Assembly: GCA_033064195.1 (NCBI GenBank)
Contig: JARBJD010000094.1
Span: 124,001 to 188,000 of the forward strand
Length of the DNA: 64,000 nucleotides
From: Blattamonas nauphoetae
Taxonomy: Eukaryota; Preaxostyla; Oxymonadida
Reading direction: 5' to 3'
The notes under the pieces: model-generated
Database searches by the model: none
Seen by the model: the letters and a program-made list of their open reading frames with translations, nothing else
Told to the model about the DNA's origin: nothing
Shown here: piece after piece, positions 1-10,744 of the stretch
Position numbering within the stretch: the first letter of the stretch is position 1
Layout of the letters: every line of letters begins with the position of its first letter
Position numbers and translations under genes: made by a program

Positions 1-2
1 TC

Positions 3-739
3 TCGAAAGATGGCCAAGTCCGTGCGAACCGCCGTGTGCTGCTGGAAGAACTGGCGAAGTGTCCGAAGTTGTGTGATTCGGTGGAACTGAAAGTGGGGCG
101 ACGTGGGAAAGGGACTCCGTTCGACTCGGCGTTTGTGAAGTGTGTTTTGTGTTGTCTTGTGATGTCTCCTCTTTTGGTGCTCTTTTCAGAGAGAAGATCC
201 TGCCGACGCTGCTGCAGATGCTGCTGGCGGGTGTTGGGCACGGCTGGTTCGGGCGGCGGGACAGGGATGGGATTGTGGACTCGATTGACAAACTGACGAT
301 TGCGGAGATGGCTGAGATGTGCCGTCCATTTGTGTGCTTCCTTTCTGATTTCTTAATTGCTCTCTTCCTTCTTCCTTTCTCTCTTCTTTCCTTCTTTCTG
401 CCTCCTCTTTCCTTTCATCTCTCTTTCTCCCATTTCTCGCCTCGTTTGCTGCCTCAGAATCTCAAACAGATGCTCCGCTCTCTTCTCGACAGTCTGAAGT
501 GGATTGTTCAGATCTCGTCCCTTCTCCGGTTTGTCTGCTTCCCGCTCATCGCTGTCTTCCTCTCCACTTCCCTCTTTCCCTTCCTCAGCCCGCAAGACAC
601 TTTCCGCATCACATTCGACCCTTCCTCGCACACGCTCTCTGCCCTTCCACTTACTCTCCCCGAACACCATCGAATGCCCTCAACTGTCGATTTTGCTTCC
701 CTTGTGGAACGGACCAAGGTCACTTCGTCAAGGGAATGA
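3..739 (+). CDS. 3' end of an unrecognised intron-containing gene
   Basis: The gene enters the window already open. I read four exons: 3-139, 190-331, 458-528 and 589-739, ending at TGA. Together they are 501 nt, an exact multiple of three, giving about 166 residues. The introns (140-189, 332-457, 529-588) begin GTGTGT or GTTTGT and end TTTTCAG, CCTCAG or CCTCAG. The 126-nt second intron is in frame and has no stop, so retention would not be visible as a frame break. The peptide contains a hydrophobic stretch (MLLAGVGHGWFG) and helix-like segments such as LKQMLRSLLDSLKWIVQ, with no signal peptide or transmembrane run. I do not recognise the family; the beginning of the protein lies upstream of the window. 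An AATAAA-like string near 903 may belong to its 3' end. Confidence 0.6.
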
Positions 740-963
740 AAATTCGACGTGTGGACTCTTCGGTATCATTTCTTTCTTCTTTTGGTTTCTCATCTCGCTT
801 AATCGATATCTTCTAAACAGTTTTCATTTTCATCAATTCTGTCGAGTAACAACAATTCTTTACTTTTGCTTCCAGCGCTTGTTCTGGAAAAACTATCCCA
901 AAATAAAAACTCTCTGACTCCGAAAACTATCTCCCTTCCCGGTCTTCATATCTCCATTCTTTG

Positions 964-3900
964 ATGCCTAAATCATCAAAGAAGTCGAAAAAGGATCACT
1001 CCGGAGAAACTGAGCGCCATGTCCTCTTTCCTCCTCCTCCAGACTCAACTTTTCGAGACAATTCAGTCATCTCATCCAAATACACCCTCCTCTCTTTCAT
1101 CCCTAAAACTCTCTTTGAACAACTCCGTCAGTTTTCAAAACTGTATTTTATTATAGCAATGGTTATTGCACTCCTGTACGCAGTTCCATCTCTTAATTCA
1201 TCATCATCTTCAGTCCAGCAACATCCATCGCCAACCCGGTGACTGCCGTGATACCTGTGATCTTCATTTTTACTGTGACAATGATCAGAGAGGGTTTTGA
1301 AGACTATCGAAGGCACAGAGCCGATCGAAAGATCAACGAAGCTCTCGTTCGGGTTTTTGATGGCAATGAATTCAAAGATATCTTCAGAAAAGATATCAAA
1401 GTTGGAGATTTCGTCATTTTCAGAAAGTTTGTTCTTTATTATTGTTCTATTATCGACAGAGACGAAGAGATTGGGTGCGATGGGATCGTTCTCTCAACAT
1501 CTGATACAACTGGAATTAGCTATGTAAACACTATGAACCTCGACGGAGAAACCAACATGAAATTGAAGCGATCCGCACATGCCGTTTTCAAAGCGTTTGG
1601 AGCCTTACAATTAACACAGAAACCACCGTCACCAAAACCCAACCCACTCGAGACAGAAACAACCGAAAATGGAGCCCCTCATCAGGAAGAAATGCGGGCT
1701 ATTGTGGGTGCTGGAACACCTGGTGTGGGGGACCCCAGTCTCGATCAAGAAAACCTTTGGGAAATGGATAACTCGAACAAAGTGTTAGATGAAGAAAAGA
1801 TAGCGGAAATGCTGAAGACATTGAAAGGAGAGATTGTATGCCAGCCACCAAATCGTCATATCCATGAAGTATGCCTCTTTTTATGTCAATCATCTCTCGC
1901 AGTTCTCTGGCCGATATACGATCACTCCGGACGAAGGATCTGAAACAGTCGAGATGCCCAATCTCGCTCCAGTCACTCCTGCAATTTCCAGATTTGCGTC
2001 GATGTCTACAACGCCAGATTTTCGATCACACACATCCATGTCGAACAACTCGGGGCCACAAACGCTATCACTCTCTAATTTTATTCTTCGGGGCTGCTAT
2101 CTGAAGAATATTGATTATTTACTCTGTGTTGCTGTGTATACTGGTGCTGATACTAAAGTATGTCGGTTTTCCGAGGCATTCTTCTTTCAGATGCAAATGA
2201 ACATCAGAAAGACGACAACGAAGACATCAACATTCTCCTCTCGTGTGAACATCGCCGTTGGGTTCCAATTCACAATTATGGTGATTCAAACTCTGATAGG
2301 AAGCATCATCAATGTCTCATCCGCTGTTTGCCTTTCTATTTCTCGCATGTTCTCTTAGGTCAGCATGAAAGACGATCACCCCTACCTCTTCCTCGCCCCT
2401 CAGAATTTTGGAACCTATTTCGTTGCTCTTCTGACCTGTTTCGGGGTGAACGCATTCTTCATTCCGGTCTCCTTATTCGTGACTATTGAGATTTGCCGTG
2501 TGCTACAATCAGCCCTCATACACGCTGACAAGAAAATGAGAGATGAGTCGCGTGGGGATGATGGGAAAACTGACTGTAGGACGTCATCTCTTCACGAAGA
2601 ACTTGGTCTGATCAAGCATATATTTACAGACAAAACGGGAACACTAACCAAAAACAAGATGACACTAAGGGCAGTATCCATTGGAAAGACTCAATTTTTG
2701 TTCGATGTCTCTCCACCGGACATGAGAGACAACGATAATTCACGCCCAGTCACGGAGCTCGTCAACCGATTCAACAGAATATTTGCCTCTTTCTTGAATA
2801 CCCCGACGGTTTCGTCCCTGCCGACGTCATACTCCCGATCAGCAAACGAAAATAGTCCCTCTCTTGCGCCTGTGATGTTTAATGAGCTCCAGAAGTCATC
2901 TCCACCCACTCCTGCCTCGCACCAATCGTCACCACCAACCTCCGCCCAAGAATTGTCACTTTCGACGCCTCGTGCCCCTCCACCACCTCTACCCCCACAT
3001 TTTGGACTTGTTCCCATCCCTGATCCATCACAATCTCGTACACACTCTCCCCATACAAAACCAACTCCTCCCACACCGACCATCCATTCCCACGCCCTCC
3101 GCACGCCAACCTTGTCCCAATCCCAATCCACCACTTCACACTCCGAGGTAGACCCCGAAACGGCATATTCCATCTTCTTTAACAAACCACAACCAAGAGA
3201 ACTGTCCCAGTCGCAACCTCAACTCTCCCCGCCCGACAAACTCCTCTACCGAAGACCCCCAACCTCCCCCGCTGTCCCAAAACCTGCTTCTCGCCTGAAT
3301 ACCGTCACTCCGATGACTTCAGCCATCACTCCGTCATTTTCTTCTTTTGGTCTTCCAACCATGACCACAAATTCTTTAAAAGTAGGATCGGAGGAATTCC
3401 GGATATTTCACGTCATTTGTGCGCTTCTTCTCTGCCACGAAGCTCTGCCTGAGATGAATAACGACGAATCTCGAATGAAGACACTCCGAAGGACGAAGCG
3501 AAAAGGTCTGGCGGGACTTTTGCAGAAAGTCGTTCGCAGGCCGAACGAGAAACGAAGAAAATCAACCAATTTGGACCACTCAGTGTCAGACAATCATCGC
3601 GAACGACTCCAATCAACCCCGCTCTCCCCCGCGCCCACAACTCCTTTCAATCGACAGGATCTCCGCACTCCCATCAACCCAACACAGACTCCGTTGACGA
3701 TCGGAACAACTGGCGACACAACACTGAAATATCAATCAACGTCGCCTGATGATATCGCCTTTTTGACCGCTCTGTCGTCTTATGGGCTCGTTTTTGCGCA
3801 ACGATCGCATCGATCGATGGATGTGTTTGTTCAGAACATCCCGTGCCAGTTTAGGATTCTGGCGTTCCTCCCGTTCACGTCGACGAGACGACGAATGAGC

Positions 3901-6597
3901 GTTTTGGTCGAGTTTCCTGACAAGACAGTTCGACTGTACACGAAAGGAGCTGATTCCACAGTCATTTCGATGTGTCAATCGAAAGAGGAGAGTGTGAAGG
4001 AGGAATGGGAAGGATTGGATGAGGCAGACGCTGACTCGGACGGCGATGTGTTCGACATTGAGAGGGAAAGAGATACCCAACCCACACTTCGACAGAAATC
4101 GAACTATTTCCTTTCGTCACCTCCTCATTCGCCCATTCGAAATCAGACGAATGTGTTCTCGTCGCCATTCTCAAGTGTGATCGGGCCGATTCGGGAGATT
4201 GAGGAGAATGGAGATGAGAAGACAGAAGAGGCAGAGAAGGACGAAGGAGAGCAAGAAAAGGACGAGGGAGCGAAAGAGGAGATTGAACAAACAACAACGA
4301 TTGAATTGGAGATCCCAAAATTTCTGCCGAAGGCGCGAACCGAAGAGCTCAAAACGAGCACAGAACAACCTTCTCTCTCAAATCCCTTCTCAGAATCAGG
4401 CGTGACAACGAACGAGCTCTCCTCACTCCACACATCTCCAACACTTCCCACATCCCCTTCCCAACTTCTGGCGAACACCAATCATACATCACTCATCCAA
4501 CACACCCAGAGTTTGTCCTCTCCTGTTGGTGATCTGAAATCATCGTCATTTCTGCCCGAACTCGATACACAAGAATGCGATCTCGATCCAGCCCCAATTA
4601 TTACATCGCTCGACGCCTTCTCCGCTGATGGATTGAGAACCCTGGCCATCGCAACCCGAGAATTGACCAAACTCGAAACCGACGCTTTCAAAGCCCTTTA
4701 CGAACAGGCTCAGCTGTCCATCACCGAACGCGACAAAGCTGAAGAAGAAGCGTTCCAATCGATCGAGACAGGGATGATGCTGATTGGTGGAACAGCTGTT
4801 GAAGACGAGCTTCAAGACGATTGTCCGGAGACAATTCAATTTCTCCGAGAATGCAACATTAAAATATGGGTGCTGACAGGAGACAAAGTCGACACCGCTG
4901 TGAACATTGCTTTCTCAACAAAGTTGTTTGGACCTGACACCACTCCTCTCTATCTAACAACGGCGATTGTGAATGAAATGAATCAAAGATATCGGGAAGT
5001 GTTGACGAACCATTATTCAGAACGAGGGAAGACGGGAGATTTGGAGAAAGAGATGTTGGAAGATGTTGTAGGACTTCTGTTGGCAGATTTACAGAAATAC
5101 AAAATTGAGATCAAGAAGGAGAAACCGAAGCCGAACACGCTGAAACAAATCAAGAAAGCAATCATGTACCCTTTCCACGCTTGTTCGAGTTCAATTCGCG
5201 AGGCAAGACACAAAAAAGACTTGGAGGCACTTGATCAAGCCAGACAACATTTAGAAGAGCTGGAAACGAAATTTGGCCACCAAAATGATTCAAAACCGAA
5301 AAATGGGGTTGAGAAATCGCATTTTGGGATTGTTGTGGATGGACAGACACTCCAAATCATCCTCTCGTCGTCGTATCTCATCCGCTCGTTCATGACACTC
5401 TGCACGGACACTGTTGGTGTTGTCTGCTGTCGAATTGCTCCAATGCAGAAAGCGCTTGTGGTTCGAATGGTTCAGACTGAAGAACCTGGCCTTGTCAGTC
5501 TCGCTGTTGGGGATGGAGCGAACGACGTGTCAATGATTCAAGAGGCGCGTGTTGGGGTCGGTGTGTTGGGGAAGGAAGGAACAGCCGCTTCGCGAACTGC
5601 TGATTACTCAATATCGCAGTTCTCGTTCTTAAAACGGCTCATTGTTGTGCACGGACAGTCGAATTACCAAAGAATGTCGGAAATGGTCAAATATCAACTC
5701 GGAAAGAACGAAATTCTGATGATTCCTGTCTTCGTCCGCCTCTTCTTCTCAGCTTTCTCCTTCCCCACGCACTACGAGCCCTGGTTCATGACAGTGATCA
5801 ATCTCTTCCTCCTCGCTTTCCCTCCATTCTTCCTTGCCATCCTCCACCAACACTTCCCACAATACATCCTCGAGAAATATCCTGCTCTCTTCCGCTCTCT
5901 CCAACGAGGACACAACTTCAACGTCTTCTCGTTCATGAAATGGTTCATCTGTTGTTATATAGCTGGGATTTGGCTCGGATTTGTGACGCAGATGATGTGG
6001 AGCTACGGATGCGTGTATTCGAATGGGATGACAGGCGAATCGTTTGAGATGACGACGTGGCAAGCGTCGATGGTGATGGGATTCTGCATTCAGATATTCC
6101 TGCATATATCGTTTGTTGTTCTGATTGTTTTTCTCCTTTTCTCACTTCTCATTTCTCCTCTCCCTTGCTTCTCTCTTCTCTTCTCTCCATTTTCATTCCC
6201 TTTCTTCTCATCATTCTCCTCCATCTCCTCTTTCTCCTCCCAGTTCCTGGAATCTGCTCTCCCTCATCTCCGTTCTTGCTTCTGTTGCGTTTTACTTTGC
6301 AATGATGTCTGTTTTTGCTGCTGGACTGAGTGAAACGTTCTATTTGGTATTTATGCACACTCTCTCCACTCCTCTCTTCTGGGTCACTTTCCTTTTGGGG
6401 TCTGTGCCGATCTCTGTCGTTATTATGGTCTATCGCTGGTTTGCGAATTCGTTCTTTTTTCTCAAATCCGTCTCTCTCTTTCTTCTTTTCTTCTTTGTCG
6501 TCATTTCAGGCTCAGGCGAGAGTTTAATCCATCTGCATCCGATCGACTTCATGCGACTCATCATGATGGGTGTAAAGCAATCCGTTTTTCGGACTAA
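964..6597 (+). CDS. P4-type ATPase (phospholipid flippase), eight exons
   Basis: This encodes an aminophospholipid-translocating P4-ATPase, which moves lipids to the cytosolic leaflet of membranes. Exons read: 964-1175, 1214-1426, 1460-1868, 1903-2157, 2191-2325, 2359-6110, 6244-6438 and 6510-6597. They sum to 5,259 nt, an exact multiple of three, giving 1,752 residues. Family marks are all present: the N-terminal membrane motif NPVTAVIP, the actuator DGET (about residue 170), the phosphorylation site DKTGTLT (Asp near 499), TGDK (near 1248) and GDGANDV (near 1459-1465), followed by C-terminal membrane helices. P4-ATPases are usually 1,100-1,300 residues; the excess is Ser/Pro/Thr-rich and acidic low-complexity sequence inside the nucleotide-binding region (about 2740-3390 and 3960-4560). 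Five introns are only 33-38 nt. The sixth, 133 nt, is strongly pyrimidine-rich. The last donor could be 6439 or 6451; I prefer 6439 because its GTTTGC matches other donors here. No beta subunit gene is nearby. Confidence 0.93.
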
Positions 6598-6854
6598 AAG
6601 CACATCATTTTCTCTTTCTTTCTGTGGAGCCTTTTTTGGACTGGATTCGCAGATTCTTTTGATTTATCTTCTCATTTTCAACTGAATCATTTCTTGACTC
6701 TATTCTTCCACATTTCTGAGAGTCCTTTAATTTTGAACATTCGTTTGCCCATATTAGAATTTGTAACTATGAATCCAACAAAACAATGGTATGATCTCTT
6801 ACCAACCATCTCACCGTTAACCGATAAAGACTCGGACAATCTTTAATTCGAGTC

Positions 6855-9800
6855 ATGGTCCCCCTCTTGTTCCTCCCCTATCTCTTTCAATCCGTGTTAA
6901 CCGTCACTTCCCAAATACTCATTCAAACCAATCAGACATCACTTCAAGACACTATATCTCGAGCAACAGGACCAATGCTGAACGACAATCAATATATATT
7001 CATCCCAGAAGGTACTTCCGTTGAAAACAACGTCGAAATTTCGCATAGATCTCTTGAACTCTCAGGCGAGTGGTCTTTCCTTCAAAATGGACCTGGAACA
7101 CGAATTAGCTCATCATATTCAACACAGAAAATCACTACTCATAATACTGGCAACCTTCAAACACCTGACCTTTGTATATTCTCACTGACGAATTCAACGC
7201 TGACGTTACAGTCGATCCACTTTTCGCTCATCGCCAATTCTCAAAAGCTAGGACAACAGATGAACCAGACAGGAGCTCCAAGGCTGGCGATTGTCTCAAA
7301 CAGCATGCTGACAATATCTGAAAGCAGAATTGAACTCTCACCATGGACAAGTGCAATTCTGATTTCTCCGTCGACATTGGAGGAATCGTGCATGGATTCG
7401 TCAGTTATAGTGATCAAATGCTCTTTCTCGAGTGAAAGTGACGAGTTGGCTGGAATTGTCGAAACCTCAGCATTTCCAGACGATAGTGGAGCAGTTTCAG
7501 TGTCGACGATTGGATGCTCGTTCAACTCTCAAAAGATTTTGGGAAAAGACGGGATTGGTCTCTCACTGACACAAACAGCTCGAAAAAGTGAAGAAGACAT
7601 CGGAACAATCTCGTCATCGCTGATTGGTTGCTCGTTTGTGAACATGAGTTCGATTGGCTCTTCCCGCCAGCCACACCTTCCACATTTGTCGCAAAAGATG
7701 TTGGGATGTGTTGTGTCGCGAACAAGTTCGCATTTGTCGGGATCGACAATTCGGGATATGAAAAATGGAGGCTCACTTTTGTGCACGAATTCTTCCTTCT
7801 CCTTCCTCCTCCCCTCCCCCAACACCGACTCCGAAGAAGAACCAACCATCACTCTCCCCGATGGCACTAACCCTGAATTCGAAGATGGCACCGAGTACTC
7901 GTTCACCAGCAAAAATGGCACCGATGCAACCTTCGTCTCCTTCTCCCACTGCCACTTCACTGGTGCCAACTATGCTTTAAATGTCCGCCCGGTCACATTC
8001 TTTAATTATTCGGGCACCATCTCTATCCTCTCCTGCTCGTTCACCAACATTGCCAGCACCGCTAATGCTGGAGGCGCCATCTCGATCCAATCGTCTTCCA
8101 CTCCCGTCACAAACACTGCCAGAGTCGAGTTGTGCAACTTCACCGACTGCTCGGCTAAAGAACTCGGAGCGGGGTTGTATCTGACAACCTCAGCTGTCGT
8201 CACAATGACTGGATGTCGCTGTGAGGGTTGTTCTCTCACTGGGTCATCAGGAAATCAATACGGCGCTGGGGCGTATGTTTCGCTCCAAAATCCACCTGGC
8301 TCGACATTGTCAGACTTATATTTTGAACAATGCACTGCTTTAACCGGTGCTGGAGGTTTGCATCTGAACGGGGCACTCAACACTCATCAAATAACCTCTC
8401 TCTCGTTCAAAGAATGCTTAGCGACCTCACCAAGTGGGGCAGGGTCTGGTGGGGCTATGGTTCTTTCTTCTCAATATTCAATAAATGATCCTGTGTCTCT
8501 GTCACACCTCAAGTTCGAAGATTGTTCAACTGACCAGCAAGGTGGGGGATTGATGGTTATGTCGAATTCTTGTCCTATTCTGCTCACCGACAGTGAGTTC
8601 ATCCGCTGCACGCTATCGGATTCTGCACAAACCTCAGGCGCTGGAGGAGGCTTACTAATTTCGATGAATGTAAACAAAGCAACAGTGAAAGGATGCCAGT
8701 TCGTCGATTGCTCGTCAACCACACTCGGAGGAGCACTCTTTGGGATGGCAGGTGAATTTGAGATGTCCGACTACCTCGTCAAGAACTGTTCGTCGAACGC
8801 GAGTGGAAACGTCTGCATTGTTCCATTGGCAAGTTCTCCCATCACTCTCAACAACATTCTCTTCGTCGAGAACACAGTGAGCGACACTCCAACCTATTTC
8901 GACCAACACGAATCGATGAAAGGATCGGTTCAGTTTGCAGACTTTCTGATCGAAGACATGATGAACAAGAACCCGACCGATGTGACAATCACTGATTGTT
9001 GGACTACCACCACACCGAACAGCGTGGGAATGTATGCATCCGAATACGATCCTGACCCATACTTCCTCACCTACACTCGATTGTTCCGTGATGCCTTCAA
9101 CGATATGAAACTGCCGTGTCTGTCGCAGAAAGTGGAGACATCACTTGATATCGAATCTTGGAACATTAAACTGATTATCAAGGGGATGGTTCCACTCGAC
9201 TCGCAGGATTATGAAATAACAGTGAAAGAAACCGAGGGAGGAACCGAACTGACAGGAACACTGAAATTTGTTGGTGGGGTTGGCTCACTTGTGTCATCGT
9301 CGAAAATGGATCTAAAGTTTTCAACGACATACACCATCACGAAGATTGTCGGTGTCGTCCCAGCGTCGTCTTCGGAATCCAACGCTTCCTCAATCACTGC
9401 CCAGCCATGGGTGTTCAACCTCGCTAAAACTCCCTCCTTCCTCTCCTTCACCACACCCACTGATCCAAGCACTGTTCTGGTTACTCGTGGTGGATCAGAC
9501 TCGATCGACGAGTGTGGCGGAGAGACGTTACCGTGCCGAACTGTGTGGACAGGACAGATGGCAGGAAAGGGGAAGGGAGGAGAATGGATGTGGATACTGG
9601 TACGAACCGAGGCAGAGATGGGTGAAAGCTTCTGGATGAGGGGGGATGAAAAGATGACACTAACGAGTGAGTCGTCGACACAACGAAGCCGTGTTGTGAT
9701 TGGAAACTCATCGTGCGGTTCGAGCGATGGAATTGTGTTGATCTCTGAAGCAACAGTTCAAGTGAAGAATCTGAACATGATTCTGCCGTCGTCAGAAGAA

Positions 9801-10580
9801 TGCTTGTCGTCCGGATGGGTGTTCGTTGTTGAATCGGAAGGAACACTTGAAGTGAGCTCGATTGGACTGTCTGGAGATGGACAGATTGGGGTTGGATTGG
9901 CAAAAGTGAAGAGCGGGACTTGCAGTTTCAATTCTATTTTGATCTCGTCATGTTCGTTTGGGGAAGGAGTTGGATTGATTGCCGGAGAAGGGAAGTGGAA
10001 CCAGATTTCGATCTTCATTTCTGATTTGGTTGTTCGTGACGTAACCACAACGAACACGCCTCTGATCACCTTCTCGTCGCTCTCGCCTCTCTCGACATTC
10101 GAAATGGAAGGAAGCCGTTTTCAGAGGACTCGTCGAATGATTCCGTCATCAACATCGGAAGGAGATGGATTGATTGAAGTGTCAACTGCTCAATCAAAAA
10201 CACAGATTTCAGACTGCGTGTTCCAATCGTGTGGAGTCACGATTGGAACTGGAACAATCTCTCGCTCTGCTCTCCACATCACACTCAACTCATCATCAGC
10301 ATCGTCACGCTCGCTGGTGATCTCGTCTTGCCTATTTTTAGATTCACATCCTTCGTCGTCTTCATCAGCGTCGCTGCACATCCGAGCTCTGACACGCCAC
10401 ACGTCGATTGTGTTTCAGGACAGCTGGTTTGAGGAAACGACACCAACTCGCCTGTGGAAGACTTTTGAGTCTGGAATTGCATGTCTTGACTGGACTCGTC
10501 GAACAATTGAATCATCACTGCACATTCACCACAACTCACAGAACGAGAGTAACAGAAGACAAACGTACCAAGTTGGGTGA
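6855..10580 (+). CDS. Secreted right-handed beta-helix surface protein, no membrane anchor
   Basis: One uninterrupted frame of 1,241 residues begins with a signal peptide (MVPLLFLPYLFQSVLTVTS). The body is made of Ser/Thr-rich repeats typical of pectin-lyase-like right-handed beta-helices: short strands alternating with Cys-containing turns, such as ISSCSFGE, FTDCSAKE and GGAISIQ. These match in style the four other beta-helix genes in this window. Unlike three of them it has no transmembrane segment or cytoplasmic tail: it stops at TGA after NRRQTYQVG, 165 bp before the next family member starts. It is therefore either a secreted form or a gene truncated at its 3' end. The family is known for extended extracellular folds, often adhesive or carbohydrate-binding; the ligand cannot be inferred. 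No intron is needed. The start was chosen for the signal peptide. Confidence 0.8.
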   Translation: MVPLLFLPYLFQSVLTVTSQILIQTNQTSLQDTISRATGPMLNDNQYIFIPEGTSVENNVEISHRSLELSGEWSFLQNGPGTRISSSYSTQKITTHNTGNLQTPDLCIFSLTNSTLTLQSIHFSLIANSQKLGQQMNQTGAPRLAIVSNSMLTISESRIELSPWTSAILISPSTLEESCMDSSVIVIKCSFSSESDELAGIVETSAFPDDSGAVSVSTIGCSFNSQKILGKDGIGLSLTQTARKSEEDIGTISSSLIGCSFVNMSSIGSSRQPHLPHLSQKMLGCVVSRTSSHLSGSTIRDMKNGGSLLCTNSSFSFLLPSPNTDSEEEPTITLPDGTNPEFEDGTEYSFTSKNGTDATFVSFSHCHFTGANYALNVRPVTFFNYSGTISILSCSFTNIASTANAGGAISIQSSSTPVTNTARVELCNFTDCSAKELGAGLYLTTSAVVTMTGCRCEGCSLTGSSGNQYGAGAYVSLQNPPGSTLSDLYFEQCTALTGAGGLHLNGALNTHQITSLSFKECLATSPSGAGSGGAMVLSSQYSINDPVSLSHLKFEDCSTDQQGGGLMVMSNSCPILLTDSEFIRCTLSDSAQTSGAGGGLLISMNVNKATVKGCQFVDCSSTTLGGALFGMAGEFEMSDYLVKNCSSNASGNVCIVPLASSPITLNNILFVENTVSDTPTYFDQHESMKGSVQFADFLIEDMMNKNPTDVTITDCWTTTTPNSVGMYASEYDPDPYFLTYTRLFRDAFNDMKLPCLSQKVETSLDIESWNIKLIIKGMVPLDSQDYEITVKETEGGTELTGTLKFVGGVGSLVSSSKMDLKFSTTYTITKIVGVVPASSSESNASSITAQPWVFNLAKTPSFLSFTTPTDPSTVLVTRGGSDSIDECGGETLPCRTVWTGQMAGKGKGGEWMWILVRTEAEMGESFWMRGDEKMTLTSESSTQRSRVVIGNSSCGSSDGIVLISEATVQVKNLNMILPSSEECLSSGWVFVVESEGTLEVSSIGLSGDGQIGVGLAKVKSGTCSFNSILISSCSFGEGVGLIAGEGKWNQISIFISDLVVRDVTTTNTPLITFSSLSPLSTFEMEGSRFQRTRRMIPSSTSEGDGLIEVSTAQSKTQISDCVFQSCGVTIGTGTISRSALHITLNSSSASSRSLVISSCLFLDSHPSSSSSASLHIRALTRHTSIVFQDSWFEETTPTRLWKTFESGIACLDWTRRTIESSLHIHHNSQNESNRRQTYQVG

Positions 10581-10744
10581 GATCATCATTTTGAGTGATT
10601 GCATGGCCTCTCCTAATTATGATGGACTCAATGCACTTGGAGTTTCCAACTCGGTCGAGGAGAAACCAGAGCCCAAAGATCCGCTTCACTGAAATGTACC
10701 CATTCTTCGATTCGTCATTCACATCATCACTCTCTCTCGATTCT

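Noticed and set aside
353-670. Minus-strand Glu/Lys/Arg-rich frames, here and opposite many other pyrimidine-rich stretches
   Set aside because: They are reverse readings of pyrimidine-rich introns and Ser/Phe/Leu codons, with no domain or start context.
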